Shown here: one piece after another, positions 9,237 through 17,598 of the stretch
How the letters are laid out: each line of letters starts with the position of its first letter
Numbering within the stretch: the first letter of the stretch is position 1
Assembly (NCBI GenBank): GCA_009781495.1
Contig: WQYA01000001.1
Coordinates: 62,001-126,000 of the forward strand
Origin: Cystobacterineae bacterium
GTDB lineage: Bacteria; Myxococcota; Myxococcia; Myxococcales; Myxococcaceae
Length of the DNA: 64,000 nucleotides
Direction of reading: 5' to 3'
Made by a program: the position numbers and the translations under genes
Notes under the pieces: generated by a model
What the model was told of the DNA's origin: nothing
Database searches by the model: none
The model's input: the letters and a program-made list of their open reading frames with translations, nothing else

Positions 9237-10081
9237 AGCCCAATGGTTTTTTAGAGCGTTTGTTGCAACTGGCCTATGACGAAGATTTGGGCGCCGCCGG
9301 GGACCTGACCACCATGGCTTTGGTGCCGGAGCATTTGTGGGGCGAAGGCGAGTTGATGGCCAAAGAGGCTTTGGTGTTTTCTGGAGCAGAAGCTTTTTTG
9401 GCGGCATTTGCGCACGTGGATGAGCGTGTTGAGGTGGAGATGCTGGTGAGTGACGCTCAACGCTGTGAGGCGGGTGCTTGCCTTGCGCGTTTGAAGGGGC
9501 CCATGCGCGCCTTGTTGGTTGCAGAGCGAACGGCGCTGAATTTGGTACAACGTACTTCGGGCATTGCCACTTTCGCGGCCAAGGTACGCGAGGCGGTTGA
9601 GGGGACAAAGCTTCGCGTGGTGGATACGCGCAAAACCTCGCCCGGTTTGCGCATGCTTTCCAAGCAAGCTGTGCGCCACGGCGGATTGCAAAACCATCGT
9701 TTTGGCCTTTTTGATGGGGTTCTCATTAAGGACAACCACCTTGCTGCATTGGATGGGGACATTTGCGAGGCTGTTTCAAGGGCCAAGCAGGCCACGCACG
9801 GCTTGCTGAAAATAGAAGTTGAAGTCAGCAACCTGAAGGCGCTGCAGGAAGCCATTGTTGCGGGGGCGGATGTGGTCATGCTCGACAACATGGGGGATGA
9901 GGAGATAGTGAAGGCCATAGCCGTTGCGGCGGGGCGTGTATTGCTTGAAGTCTCTGGCCAAATAACTGTGGAGAGGCTTTCCCGGCTGGCAGCCTGGGGG
10001 GTAGATTGGGTATCCATGGGGGCCTTAACGCATTCGGCTAGGGCAGTAGACTTATCGTTAAATTTTAGGCCCATCGTCTAA
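9233..10081 (+). CDS. nadC: Nicotinate-nucleotide pyrophosphorylase (carboxylating)
   Basis: Quinolinate phosphoribosyltransferase turns quinolinate and PRPP into nicotinate mononucleotide, CO2 and PPi in de novo NAD synthesis. The diagnostic run from 'ERTALNLVQRTSGIAT' through 'DTRKTSPGLR' to 'KQAVRHGGLQNHR' and 'LIKDNHL' is intact. The barrel strands 'IEVEVSNLKAL', 'DVVMLDNM' and 'LLEVSGQI' are present. At 282 residues it is full length for the family. Its ATG overlaps the TGA of valS (ATGA), with AGGGAGAAGGAG as ribosome site, so translation is probably coupled. No nadA or nadB lies nearby. Confidence 0.96.
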   Translation: MKPNGFLERLLQLAYDEDLGAAGDLTTMALVPEHLWGEGELMAKEALVFSGAEAFLAAFAHVDERVEVEMLVSDAQRCEAGACLARLKGPMRALLVAERTALNLVQRTSGIATFAAKVREAVEGTKLRVVDTRKTSPGLRMLSKQAVRHGGLQNHRFGLFDGVLIKDNHLAALDGDICEAVSRAKQATHGLLKIEVEVSNLKALQEAIVAGADVVMLDNMGDEEIVKAIAVAAGRVLLEVSGQITVERLSRLAAWGVDWVSMGALTHSARAVDLSLNFRPIV

Positions 10082-10482
10082 ATTGCTACCACCCTCCGTT
10101 TGGGTGTTTCCCCTTCTTCTACCCGTGGGAAAGCTACAGAGTTTGAGGGGGTGCTCAAAGCGCTGCTAAACCCCTTCCTCTGCCTGTGGAGGAGCTAGGC
10201 CCTTTGAGGGAGCCTCCTGCCCACTCAACTAGGAGTGCAAACATGGGGAGGCCGACACTTCTCCATGGAAGCATAAGCCTTGAGGCAGCAGCCGAACAGG
10301 CTGCCGCACTTCATGGAAATACCACATTGGCAGGAGATGTAGCCATTGACAGCAGGTAGACAAGCTGCCGTTAACCCCAATCTCCATAGGCTCTCCAAAA
10401 AGTCTTGAAGCGTTGTTTTCTCTGCTTAGTCATTGAGGAGGGGGGTGGTGATTGTTTTTAGAAGCGAGTTTGGCGGAGAGAT
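10082..10482. other. Intergenic region with hairpin and possible small ORF
   Basis: Four hundred bases between nadC and the REC regulator. Right after nadC, CACCC (10090-10094) and GGGTG (10102-10106) could form a weak stem before a pyrimidine-rich run. Further on there is a GCAGCC/GGCTGC hairpin (10288-10304) inside a candidate 38-codon ORF. I compared it by eye with tmRNA, RNase P, SRP and common riboswitches and found no signature. Confidence 0.35.
10243..10359 (+). CDS. Candidate small protein, 38 aa
   Basis: A short frame starts at ATG 10243 with AGGAG at 10231-10235, a 7-nt spacing, and ends at TAG 10359. The peptide begins MGRPTLLHGSISLEAAAEQ and ends TTLAGDVAIDSR. It has no transmembrane stretch. 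Ala, Glu and Leu in the middle would favour a helix. The ribosome site is the main support. It could be a chance frame in a non-coding or regulatory RNA region, since the middle of the frame also forms a perfect hairpin. Confidence 0.3.
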   Translation: MGRPTLLHGSISLEAAAEQAAALHGNTTLAGDVAIDSR

Positions 10483-10986
10483 ATGAAGAGACATGCCATA
10501 TTATTGGTGGATGATGAGCCCAATATTGTCAATGCCCTCAAACGCAGTTTGCGCGACGAGGGTTATGACGTCTATACAGCTCATGATGGGCAGTCTGCTT
10601 TGGAGCTGTTAAAGCGCCAGAAGATAGACCTCATTATTGCAGATCAGATTATGCCCGGCATGACAGGGGTTGAATTGTTGAAGCTTGCTCGTTTGCGTTA
10701 TCCCGATACGGCAAGAATCATGCTGACAGGAAACGCCAATCTCAACATGGCTGCGGATGCCATCAACCAAGGGGAAATTTGTTGCATGCTGGTGAAGCCT
10801 TGGGATGACACGGAGCTTAAATTGTCCATACAGATGGGGCTTGAGCAAATAGAGTTCAACAAGAAGCGGCGACGCATGTTGGCCATGTTGCAGGAAGAAG
10901 ACGACAAGCTTGGAGACTTGGAGCACAACTACCCTGGAATTTCAGAGTTGGAAAAAGACGCCGAAGGCAAAATTCTTTTGGAATAG
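10483..10986 (+). CDS. REC-domain response regulator with short C-terminal helix
   Basis: A 167-residue protein with an N-terminal receiver domain (residues 5-120). It has acidic residues D10/D11, phosphoacceptor D54, the switch threonine T82 (LTGNANL) and K105 (VKPW). The 'LTGNAN' and 'KPWDD' forms are typical of RpfG/HD-GYP-associated receivers. Here the chain ends in a helical stretch ('EQIEFNKKRRRMLAML') and an acidic tail instead of an HD-GYP domain. No sensor kinase is adjacent. It is probably a phosphorylation-dependent adaptor, or a truncated relative of HD-GYP regulators. A strong bidirectional terminator follows. Confidence 0.85.
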   Translation: MKRHAILLVDDEPNIVNALKRSLRDEGYDVYTAHDGQSALELLKRQKIDLIIADQIMPGMTGVELLKLARLRYPDTARIMLTGNANLNMAADAINQGEICCMLVKPWDDTELKLSIQMGLEQIEFNKKRRRMLAMLQEEDDKLGDLEHNYPGISELEKDAEGKILLE

Positions 10987-10990
10987 GCCT

Positions 10991-11025
10991 AAAAAAAGCC
11001 CCGGACTTTTGTCCGGGGCTTCTTT
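10991..11025. terminator. Bidirectional Rho-independent terminator
   Basis: AAGCCCCGGAC (10996-11006), loop TTTT, GTCCGGGGCTT (11011-11021). An A-run on the left and T's on the right let it work on both strands. It closes the REC regulator (+) and the converging sdhCAB operon (-). Confidence 0.9.
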
Positions 11026-11064
11026 GCGACAGCGTTAAAAGCTGCGACGGTGTGCGTGCGTGGC

Positions 11065-11835
11065 CTATTGGTTTTTCCAAGTACTCTTGAGGAAGTCTCG
11101 GTTGAGTTCCGCAATCACCTTGGTGCTGATTTCTTTGGGGCATGCAGCCTCGCACTGGGAGAGGTTGCTGCAATTTCCAAAACCTTCGACGTCCATTTGG
11201 TGCACCATGGCTTTGACGCGGCCATAGCGTTCCGCCTGGCCTTGGGGGAGGTGTCCCAAGTGGGAGACTTTGGCGGACATGAAAAGCATGGCGGAGCTGT
11301 TTTTGCAGGCGGCGACACAAGCGCCACAGCCGATGCACGCCGCTGCGTCCATGGCTTGGTCGGCTTCGGTTTTGGGAATGGGCAGCGCGTTGGCGTCGGG
11401 TGTCCCGCCTGTGTTGACAGAGACATAACCTCCCGCTTGGATAATTCGATCCAAAGAGGAGCGATCGACCACCAAGTCGCGGATGACCGGAAAGGCCTTG
11501 GCGCGCCAGGGCTCCACATAAATTTCGTCGCCGTCATTGAAGTGACGCATGTGCAGCTGGCAGGTGGTAACGCCTTTGTGGCCGCCATGGGGCTGGCCGT
11601 TAATCACCATGGAGCACATGCCGCAAATGCCTTCGCGGCAGTCATGATCAAAAGCAATGGGCTCCTCGCCTTTGTTGGCCAAATTTTCATTGAGGACGTC
11701 CATCATCTCAAGAAAAGACATGTGCGGGCTGACGTTGTTGAGCGCATATTCCTTCATTTCGCCGGGTTGTTGAGGAGCCCGTTGACGCCAAACGTGCAAC
11801 TTCAGCTTCATAGGTTTGTCATTGTGCGTGCTCAT
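11065..11835 (-). CDS. sdhB: Succinate dehydrogenase/fumarate reductase iron-sulfur subunit
   Basis: The 256-residue electron-transfer subunit carries electrons between the flavoprotein and the membrane cytochrome. The [2Fe-2S] ligands lie in '[15 protein letters not shown]' and a later Cys in 'GVTTCQL'. The [4Fe-4S] and [3Fe-4S] ligands lie in '[13 protein letters not shown]' and '[10 protein letters not shown]'. It is the last gene of sdhC-sdhA-sdhB. Its ATG shares one base with the sdhA stop (TAATG), which implies translational coupling. The length and the unusual '[10 protein letters not shown]' N-terminus fit the SdhB type that partners a single b558 subunit. Confidence 0.95.
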   Translation of the reverse strand: MSTHNDKPMKLKLHVWRQRAPQQPGEMKEYALNNVSPHMSFLEMMDVLNENLANKGEEPIAFDHDCREGICGMCSMVINGQPHGGHKGVTTCQLHMRHFNDGDEIYVEPWRAKAFPVIRDLVVDRSSLDRIIQAGGYVSVNTGGTPDANALPIPKTEADQAMDAAACIGCGACVAACKNSSAMLFMSAKVSHLGHLPQGQAERYGRVKAMVHQMDVEGFGNCSNLSQCEAACPKEISTKVIAELNRDFLKSTWKNQ

Positions 11836-13751
11836 TATTTATAGCTCCTCGTTTGTAGCTTAATGTCTTCATAATTCAGCGGCTCTTTGTGTCGAATAGG
11901 CGCCTGGCCTTCTCCTTGGTATTCCCACGCGCTGACATGCAAAAAGTCGGTGTCATTGCGTTTGGCTTCGCCTTCTTCTGTCTGGTGCTCCTCGCGGAAG
12001 TGACCGCCGCAGGACTCGTTACGGTCCAAGGCGTCGCGCACCAACAACTCTGCAAACTCCATGAAGTCAGCCACGCGGCCGGCCTTCTCCAAGTCAACAT
12101 TCATGACGGAAGCATCACCGTGGATGGCAAGCTCACGCCAGAAGCGCTCGCGCAAGGCGGGAATTTCTTGAAGCAACTCTTTCAAGCCCTTCTCGTTGCG
12201 CGCCATGCCGCATTTGTTCCACATGAGGAGGCCCAACTCGCGGTGGAAGCTGTCGGCCGTGCGTTTGCCGTTGATGGAGAGCAGTTTTTTGAGGCGCGCT
12301 TCTGCGTCTGCCATGGCTTTTTTGAATTCGGGATGATCGGTGGAGAGTTTGGGTTGTTTAGCCGTCGCGAGATAATGCCCGATGGTATAGGGCAGGACGA
12401 AATAACCATCGGCCAAGCCCTGCATGAGCGCGCTGGCGCCGAGGCGGTTGGCTCCATGATCTGAGAAGTTGGCCTCGCCGACAACATGCAAGCCCGGGAG
12501 ATTGGACATGAGGTTATAGTCCACCCAGAGGCCTCCCATGGAATAGTGGACGGCGGGATAGATGCGCATAGGCACGGAATAGGGGTCTTCTCCGGTAATG
12601 GTGGCATACATGTCAAACAAGTTGCCATAACGCTCGGAGATGACTTTTTTGCCGAAGCGGGCGATGGCGTCCGCGAAGTCGAGATAGACGCCGCGTCCGG
12701 CGGGGCCAATGCCGCGGCCCTCGTCGCAAACCTGTTTGGCTGCACGCGAGGCAATGTCGCGCGGGCAGAGGTTGCCATAGCTGGGGTATTTGCGCTCCAA
12801 ATAATAGTCCCTGTCGGCCTCTGGAATGCTTGCCGGGTTTTTGCCCAAATCTTCCTTCTTTTTGGGAACCCACACACGTCCGTCGTTTCGCAAACTTTCG
12901 GACATGAGCGTCAGCTTGGATTGGTAGTCACCAGATACGGGGATACAAGTAGGGTGGATTTGGGTATAGCAAGGGTTAGCAAAAGCAGCCCCCTTACGCC
13001 AAGCGCGGATGTTGGCCGTCACATTGCAGCCTTTGGCATTCGTCGACAAATAGAAGACGTTGCCATAGCCGCCTGTAGCCAGGACGACAGCATCGGCCGC
13101 CCAAGTGTCCATTTGCCCATTGGCCAGGTTGCGCGTCACAATGCCGCGCGCATGGCCGTCGACAACCACCAACTCCAGCATTTCATGGCGGGGATGCATT
13201 TTGACGTTGCCGGAATGAATTTGGCGCGACAGGGCCTGGTAGGCGCCAATCAGCAGTTGTTGTCCCGTCTGGCCGCGTGCATAGAAGGTGCGGGAAACTT
13301 GTGCGCCGCCGAAGGAGCGGTTGGACAAAAGCCCGCCATACTCGCGGGCAAAAGGGACGCCCTGTGCGGTGCATTGATCAATAATGCTGGTAGAGACTTC
13401 TGCCAGACGGTGGACATTGGCTTCGCGTGCGCGAAAGTCGCCGCCTTTAATGGTGTCATAGAAGAGGCGATGGACGCTGTCGCCGTCGTTTTGATAGTTT
13501 TTGGCTGCGTTGATGCCGCCCTGGGCTGCGATGGAGTGGGCGCGCCTGGGGCTGTCCTGGAAACAGAAGACATCCACTTGATAGCCCAGCTCACTCAGAG
13601 AAGCGGCTGCGGAGCTGCCGGCAAGGCCTGTGCCGACGACAATAATGCGGAACTTTCGTTTGTTGGCAGGGTTTACCAACATCATCTCTTGCTTGTGTTT
13701 GGACCACTTGTTGGCCAAAGGGCCCGAAGGTGTTTTAGAGTCGAGTTTCAT
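11835..13751 (-). CDS. sdhA: Succinate dehydrogenase/fumarate reductase flavoprotein subunit
   Basis: The catalytic FAD subunit oxidises succinate to fumarate or does the reverse. The dinucleotide fold is '[20 protein letters not shown]' and the covalent FAD histidine lies in '[14 protein letters not shown]'. The active-site region '[13 protein letters not shown]' and the C-terminal '[19 protein letters not shown]' are intact. I chose ATG 13751 (MKLDSK...), which has GTGAGG about 7 nt upstream; a GTG at 13763 directly abuts the sdhC stop and has no ribosome site. At 638 residues it fits the Bacillus/delta-proteobacterial family. It sits between sdhC and sdhB in one transcript. Confidence 0.95.
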   Translation of the reverse strand: MKLDSKTPSGPLANKWSKHKQEMMLVNPANKRKFRIIVVGTGLAGSSAAASLSELGYQVDVFCFQDSPRRAHSIAAQGGINAAKNYQNDGDSVHRLFYDTIKGGDFRAREANVHRLAEVSTSIIDQCTAQGVPFAREYGGLLSNRSFGGAQVSRTFYARGQTGQQLLIGAYQALSRQIHSGNVKMHPRHEMLELVVVDGHARGIVTRNLANGQMDTWAADAVVLATGGYGNVFYLSTNAKGCNVTANIRAWRKGAAFANPCYTQIHPTCIPVSGDYQSKLTLMSESLRNDGRVWVPKKKEDLGKNPASIPEADRDYYLERKYPSYGNLCPRDIASRAAKQVCDEGRGIGPAGRGVYLDFADAIARFGKKVISERYGNLFDMYATITGEDPYSVPMRIYPAVHYSMGGLWVDYNLMSNLPGLHVVGEANFSDHGANRLGASALMQGLADGYFVLPYTIGHYLATAKQPKLSTDHPEFKKAMADAEARLKKLLSINGKRTADSFHRELGLLMWNKCGMARNEKGLKELLQEIPALRERFWRELAIHGDASVMNVDLEKAGRVADFMEFAELLVRDALDRNESCGGHFREEHQTEEGEAKRNDTDFLHVSAWEYQGEGQAPIRHKEPLNYEDIKLQTRSYK

Positions 13752-13763
13752 GCCGGGCCTCAC

Positions 13764-14516
13764 TTAGACTAAGCCGAAAAGAACGGCGAGGGGGATGGAA
13801 ACAAAGGCCAAACCAATGCCATAGGCAATGGCCCTTGCTGCGAATTGAAGAGCGGGCGTCCACACTTTTCCCCAGAGGCCCAGGTGTTGGCATAGGCTAT
13901 AAATTCCATGGGAGAGGTGGGAGGAGAGGAGGAGGATAACGAGGACATAGGCCCCAGAAATAAGCGGGCTAGAGAAAGCTTGAACCATCATCCCATAGAC
14001 GTCGACGGTGACAATGGTTTGTCCGCCGACCAGCAATTGCGTCATGGGTTTTGCGCTGCGGCAGGTAAAATGCGCGAGGTGGAGGACGAGGTAGCTGAAA
14101 ATGAGCAAGCCGGACCAAATGGTATATTTGCCGGACCAGCCCGCGATAAATTTTTTCCAATGTTTGGGGGCGGAAGGTTTAAAGGCATAGGGGACAGGGC
14201 GGGCGGCAGCGTTGACGAGGAGGTGGCTTTTAACGGCGAAGAAGACGTGCAACGCAATGGAAAGCAAAAGCCCCACCCGAGTCGCCCAAACCAGGGCAGG
14301 TTGGGTATGCAGAAAATGGGCATAAGCGTTAATGGCATCCTTCCCGCCCCAAATGGCCAGGTTACCGGCCATATGGCCGATGACGAAGCCACCCATCATC
14401 AACCCTGAGAGGGCCATAGCCACTTTGGAGCCGACAGAAGTTTTCAGAAATTTTGCACACTCGCCGAGGAGCGTGGGGCGCTCTTCCAGCGTAGGTGCAC
14501 TCGTTGCTTGGGACAT
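13764..14516 (-). CDS. sdhC: Succinate dehydrogenase cytochrome b558 subunit
   Basis: A 250-residue integral membrane protein with five hydrophobic segments. The segments contain the likely haem-ligand histidines in 'GGFVIGHMAGNL', 'NAYAHFLHTQPAL', 'LSIALHVFFAVKSHLL', 'SYLVLHLAHF' and 'LSSHLSHGIYSL'. This is the single-subunit, di-haem cytochrome b558 type found in Bacillus and in delta/epsilon-proteobacteria, not the SdhC/SdhD pair of E. coli. It is first in the operon. The ribosome site GGGAGGTG lies about 10 nt before the ATG, and a short palindrome lies just further upstream. Complexes of this type can work in either direction; the sequence alone does not say which. Confidence 0.93.
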   Translation of the reverse strand: MSQATSAPTLEERPTLLGECAKFLKTSVGSKVAMALSGLMMGGFVIGHMAGNLAIWGGKDAINAYAHFLHTQPALVWATRVGLLLSIALHVFFAVKSHLLVNAAARPVPYAFKPSAPKHWKKFIAGWSGKYTIWSGLLIFSYLVLHLAHFTCRSAKPMTQLLVGGQTIVTVDVYGMMVQAFSSPLISGAYVLVILLLSSHLSHGIYSLCQHLGLWGKVWTPALQFAARAIAYGIGLAFVSIPLAVLFGLV

Positions 14517-14532
14517 CAGGCTCTACACCTCC

Positions 14533-14547
14533 CGGCGCATTGCGCCG
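14533..14547. promoter_or_regulatory. Perfect palindrome in the sdhC leader
   Basis: CGGCGCA-T-TGCGCCG lies directly upstream of the sdhC ribosome site. The 7-bp arms around one central base look more like a protein operator than a hairpin, whose loop would be too tight. It is placed to block transcription or translation start of sdhCAB. Confidence 0.4.
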
Positions 14548-14620
14548 CTAAGAGAGACGACTGCATACAACCCATGAAACCATGGACGACCCGCTCAACC
14601 AACCAAGAGACATTGGGGGG

Positions 14621-14767
14621 CTATTGGTTTTCCACCCGATACAGGCACTCATACAAGAAAAACGGGGTAGAGGCGAGCACGTCCTTATCCAGTTGGAATA
14701 ATCCTGCGATTGTGTTTAAGAGCTCGTTATAGGTGCCGCATTCAATATAACCATTGTGTTTAGGCAT
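14621..14767 (-). CDS. Candidate small protein, 48 aa
   Basis: Between the divergent sdhC and sucC, the minus strand holds a frame from ATG 14767 to TAG 14621. The peptide starts MPKHNGYIECGTYNELL and ends FFLYECLYRVENQ. It has a balanced, protein-like composition with an amphipathic middle ('AGLFQLDKDVLAS'). There is no clear ribosome site, and the frame continues upstream antisense to sucC, so it could be a chance frame. If real it would be co-directional with sdhCAB, about 105 bp upstream. No family recognised. Confidence 0.3.
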   Translation of the reverse strand: MPKHNGYIECGTYNELLNTIAGLFQLDKDVLASTPFFLYECLYRVENQ

Positions 14768-14780
14768 GGGGCGAAGAGAG

Positions 14781-15944
14781 ATGAAAATCCACGAATACCA
14801 GGCGAAGGAAGTACTCAAAGCATGGGGGGCTCCTGTACCCCGAGGTGGTTTAGCGCATACCTCTGAGGAGGCGGGGGGGATAGCCAAGGACTTAGGAGGG
14901 GAGGTGGTGGTATTAAAGGCGCAAATACACGCCGGTGGTCGCGGAAAGGCCGGAGGGGTGAAGTTGGTAAGGGGTGAGGAGGAGGCCAAGGCAACAGCCG
15001 CGCAGCTTTTGGGCACGCGCCTGGTGACAAAGCAGACGGGCCCGGGGGGCAGCCTCATCCGCAAGTTATGGGTGGAAGAGGGCCTGGCCATTGAGCGCGA
15101 GTTATATTTAAGCCTCATTTTAGACAGGGCCCATGGCCGCCTATGCTTTATGGCCTCAGCGGAGGGGGGGATGGAAATAGAAGAGGTAGCCGAGCGCTCC
15201 CCCGAGAAAATTATCCGCAAGCACATCGACATGGCCGTGGGCTTCCAACCCTATGTGGCCCGTAGTTTGGCATTTCAATTGGGGCTTAGCGGGGCAGCGG
15301 TGCAGGGTTTTTGCAAGTTATGCCGGGCGCTTTTTTTAGCCTACCTAGAGCATGACATTTCCACCATTGAATTAAACCCCCTGGTATTGCTGAAGGACGG
15401 CAGTCTCATGGTGTTGGACTGCAAAATGGAATTTGACGACAATGCCCTGTTTCGCCAGCCGAAAATGGCCGCCCTGGAAGACGAGCACGAGAGCGAGCCG
15501 AGGGAGCTGTGCGCCAAGGCCGCAGGTTTGGCCTATATTTCCCTTGAGGGGAACATCGGTTGCATGGTGAATGGGGCGGGCCTGGCGATGGCGACGATGG
15601 ACGCCATCGGTTTAGCAGGGGGCAAGCCGGCCAACTTTTTAGACGTAGGGGGGAGTGCCGACCAAGCCCGCGTCAGCACGGCCTTTAAGCTGATACTTGA
15701 GGACAAGGCGGTAAAGGCGGTACTGGTAAACATTTTCGGCGGCATCATGCGTTGCGACGTCATTGCGGAGGGGATTATTGCGGCGGCCAAGGAAATAGGC
15801 CTGAAGCTCCCCTTGGTGGTGCGTTTGCAGGGGACGAAAGTGGAAGAGGGCAAGGCGCTTTTGGCGGCCTCGGGGCTTCCCATCATACCTGCGGACAGTT
15901 TGCAGTCAGCGGCGCAGACGGCTGTTTCGGCTGCCCAAGCCTAG
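14781..15944 (+). CDS. sucC: Succinyl-CoA synthetase beta subunit (ADP-forming type)
   Basis: With SucD it makes ATP or GTP from succinyl-CoA in the TCA cycle. The start is MKIHEYQAKEVLKAWG at 14781; an upstream in-frame ATG at 14754 adds nine residues not found in the family. The ATP-grasp fold is seen in 'VVLKAQIHAGGRGKAGGVKL'. The C-terminal CoA-ligase domain has 'FLDVGGSADQARV' and 'VLVNIFGGIMRCDVIAEGI'. At 387 residues it matches the usual length. It leads the sucC-sucD-ndk operon, divergent from sdhCAB, so two TCA steps are paired at one locus. The nucleotide sequence has stretches rich in G runs and TA-ending codons. Confidence 0.96.
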   Translation: MKIHEYQAKEVLKAWGAPVPRGGLAHTSEEAGGIAKDLGGEVVVLKAQIHAGGRGKAGGVKLVRGEEEAKATAAQLLGTRLVTKQTGPGGSLIRKLWVEEGLAIERELYLSLILDRAHGRLCFMASAEGGMEIEEVAERSPEKIIRKHIDMAVGFQPYVARSLAFQLGLSGAAVQGFCKLCRALFLAYLEHDISTIELNPLVLLKDGSLMVLDCKMEFDDNALFRQPKMAALEDEHESEPRELCAKAAGLAYISLEGNIGCMVNGAGLAMATMDAIGLAGGKPANFLDVGGSADQARVSTAFKLILEDKAVKAVLVNIFGGIMRCDVIAEGIIAAAKEIGLKLPLVVRLQGTKVEEGKALLAASGLPIIPADSLQSAAQTAVSAAQA

Positions 15945-15953
15945 GAGAGAGCG

Positions 15954-16847
15954 ATGGCATTTTGGCTCACAAAGGAAACACGTTTGTTGGTGCAAGGCCT
16001 CACCGGCGGCGCCGGAAGTTTTCACACGCGCCAAATGTTGGAATACGGCACGCGCGTCGTAGGGGGGGTAACCCCCGGGAAGGGGGGCCTAACATGGGAG
16101 GGAAGTTTACCCATATTCAACACAGTAGAGGAGGCGGTGAAGGAGACGGGGGCGAATGTCGCCGTGCTGTTTGTGCCGCCCGCCTATGCTGCCGACTCCA
16201 TCATGGAAGCCATAGATGCCGAATTGCCGCTGGTAGTGGCCATTACCGAAGGCATCCCCATATTGGACATGGTGCGCGTCAAGCGCTTCATGCAGGGCCG
16301 CACTTCGCGCCTGCTGGGCCCCAACTGTCCCGGCATCATCGCCCCCGGCCTCTCATGCAAGGTGGGGATTATGCCGGCCTCCATCCACCGTCCCGGGCGT
16401 GTGGGTGTGGTTTCGCGCTCCGGCACTTTGACATATGAAGCGGTTTATAGCCTGACGCAATTGGGACTGGGGCAGTCCATGGCGATAGGCATTGGCGGCG
16501 ACCCGCTGAACGGCACGAATTTTGTGGACGCCTTGGAGGCCTTTGAAGCGGACGAAGAGACCGATGCTATTATTATGATTGGGGAAATAGGAGGCGATGC
16601 CGAGGAGGCAGCGGCCGATTATATACGCCGAAAGTGCACCAAGCCGGTGGTAGGCTTCATTGCAGGCATGAGTGCGCCGCCCGGAAAGCGTATGGGGCAT
16701 GCGGGGGCGATTATTTCAGGAAGTCAGGGGACGGCGGGGGAAAAGGTAGGGGCATTGAGGGGTGCCGGGGTGGAGATGGTAGATTCGCCGATGGAATTGG
16801 GGGCGGCGGCGAAGAAGCTTCTCGACAAGCGCGCCAAGGAAGGCTAG
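15954..16847 (+). CDS. sucD: Succinyl-CoA synthetase alpha subunit
   Basis: The 297-residue subunit carries the CoA-binding Rossmann domain (about residues 8-25, '[19 protein letters not shown]', with the family's usual TGxxGxFH variant) and the phosphohistidine loop '[13 protein letters not shown]'. The second ligase half has '[10 protein letters not shown]' and '[14 protein letters not shown]'. The start at 15954 has AGGAGAGAG directly overlapping the sucC stop region (9-nt gap), so the pair is cotranscribed. It is slightly longer than the E. coli protein because of the C-terminal 'LLDKRAKEG'. Confidence 0.96.
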   Translation: MAFWLTKETRLLVQGLTGGAGSFHTRQMLEYGTRVVGGVTPGKGGLTWEGSLPIFNTVEEAVKETGANVAVLFVPPAYAADSIMEAIDAELPLVVAITEGIPILDMVRVKRFMQGRTSRLLGPNCPGIIAPGLSCKVGIMPASIHRPGRVGVVSRSGTLTYEAVYSLTQLGLGQSMAIGIGGDPLNGTNFVDALEAFEADEETDAIIMIGEIGGDAEEAAADYIRRKCTKPVVGFIAGMSAPPGKRMGHAGAIISGSQGTAGEKVGALRGAGVEMVDSPMELGAAAKKLLDKRAKEG

Positions 16848-16885
16848 CCAAGCGCCATATAGACTTAACCCAAGGAGAAACCGCC

Positions 16886-17341
16886 ATGGCCGTAGAGAGA
16901 ACCCTGTCCATTATAAAACCCGACGCTGTTGCCAAAAACATTATTGGGAAAATTGTAAGCCGTTTTGAGTCCCAAGGGCTTCATGTTGTAGCGATGCGCA
17001 TGCAGAAGCTTTCTGCGCGGGACGCCGAGGGTTTTTATGCGGAACACAAGGAGCGCTCCTTTTTCGCGGACCTGGTGAAATACATGACTTCGGGCCCTGT
17101 TGTCCTCATGGTGTTGGAGGGGGAGAATGCGATAGCGAAGAACCGGGAGATAATGGGCGCGACGGACCCGAAGAAAGCGGCCGAAGGGACTTTGCGTCGT
17201 GACTTTGCCGAAAGCATTGAGGCCAACGTGGTGCACGGCTCCGACTCGCCCAGCAGCGCCAGTGTGGAAGTGGCCTATTTTTTCCGACAGTCGGAAATAG
17301 TGAAGAAGTGCTGCGGCGGCCAATGTGGCTGCAAAAGCTGA
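16886..17341 (+). CDS. ndk: Nucleoside diphosphate kinase with Cys-rich tail
   Basis: The 151-residue enzyme transfers the gamma phosphate of NTPs to NDPs. The start '[15 protein letters not shown]' is preceded by AAGGAGAAA. The active-site histidine lies in '[13 protein letters not shown]', and 'RRDFAESIE' is conserved. Lying 38 bp after sucD, it probably uses the nucleotide made by SucCD. An oddity is the C-terminus: after '[12 protein letters not shown]' the chain ends [12 protein letters not shown], four cysteines within seven residues. Most Ndk proteins end without cysteines. The tail could bind a metal or form disulfides; that is inference. A strong terminator follows. Confidence 0.95.
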   Translation: MAVERTLSIIKPDAVAKNIIGKIVSRFESQGLHVVAMRMQKLSARDAEGFYAEHKERSFFADLVKYMTSGPVVLMVLEGENAIAKNREIMGATDPKKAAEGTLRRDFAESIEANVVHGSDSPSSASVEVAYFFRQSEIVKKCCGGQCGCKS

Positions 17342-17361
17342 TTTCTAAACTTTGAATATTT

Positions 17362-17408
17362 CCGCCGGGGAACCCATTGTGGATATTCCCCGGCGGTGTT
17401 ATTTTTGT
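17362..17408 (+). terminator. Rho-independent terminator of sucC-sucD-ndk
   Basis: CCGCCGGGGAA (17362-17372) pairs with TTCCCCGGCGG (17386-17396), followed by TGTTATTTTTG. A strong 11-bp GC-rich stem 20 nt after the ndk stop. Confidence 0.9.
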
Positions 17409-17480
17409 GCATTCAAAGAGACGTTTCTACGCAAACTATAATTTTTAAGGTACACTTTATTATTCTTGGCGATTCCCCCA

Positions 17481-17531
17481 TTTGATGGTTATCAAACATA
17501 TGACTCGGGGTTTGCGCTTATAAAGAGGATG
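17481..17531 (+). promoter_or_regulatory. FNR/CRP-family site and promoter of the cytochrome b561 gene
   Basis: TTTGATGGTTATCAAA (17481-17496) contains an exact match to the FNR consensus TTGAT-N4-ATCAA. A -10-like TATAAA lies at 17519-17524, predicting a start near 17530-17531. The box would then be centred about 42 bp upstream, the class II activator position. The gene starts at 17599 with AGAGGATAGAG upstream. The match and spacing are seen; the regulator's identity is inference. Confidence 0.65.
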
Positions 17532-17598
17532 AGGATTGTTTACCTAGAGTAAGCCCCCTATTGCATACGTGGAGCCTATAAAAACCTAGAGGATAGAG

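Noticed and set aside
10082..10482. Known structured RNA (tmRNA, RNase P, SRP, 6S or common riboswitch)
   Set aside because: None of the conserved core sequences I know for these families is present.
12486..13772. A 428-codon plus-strand frame opposite sdhA
   Set aside because: It is antisense to a complete, motif-bearing sdhA and shows no domain of its own.
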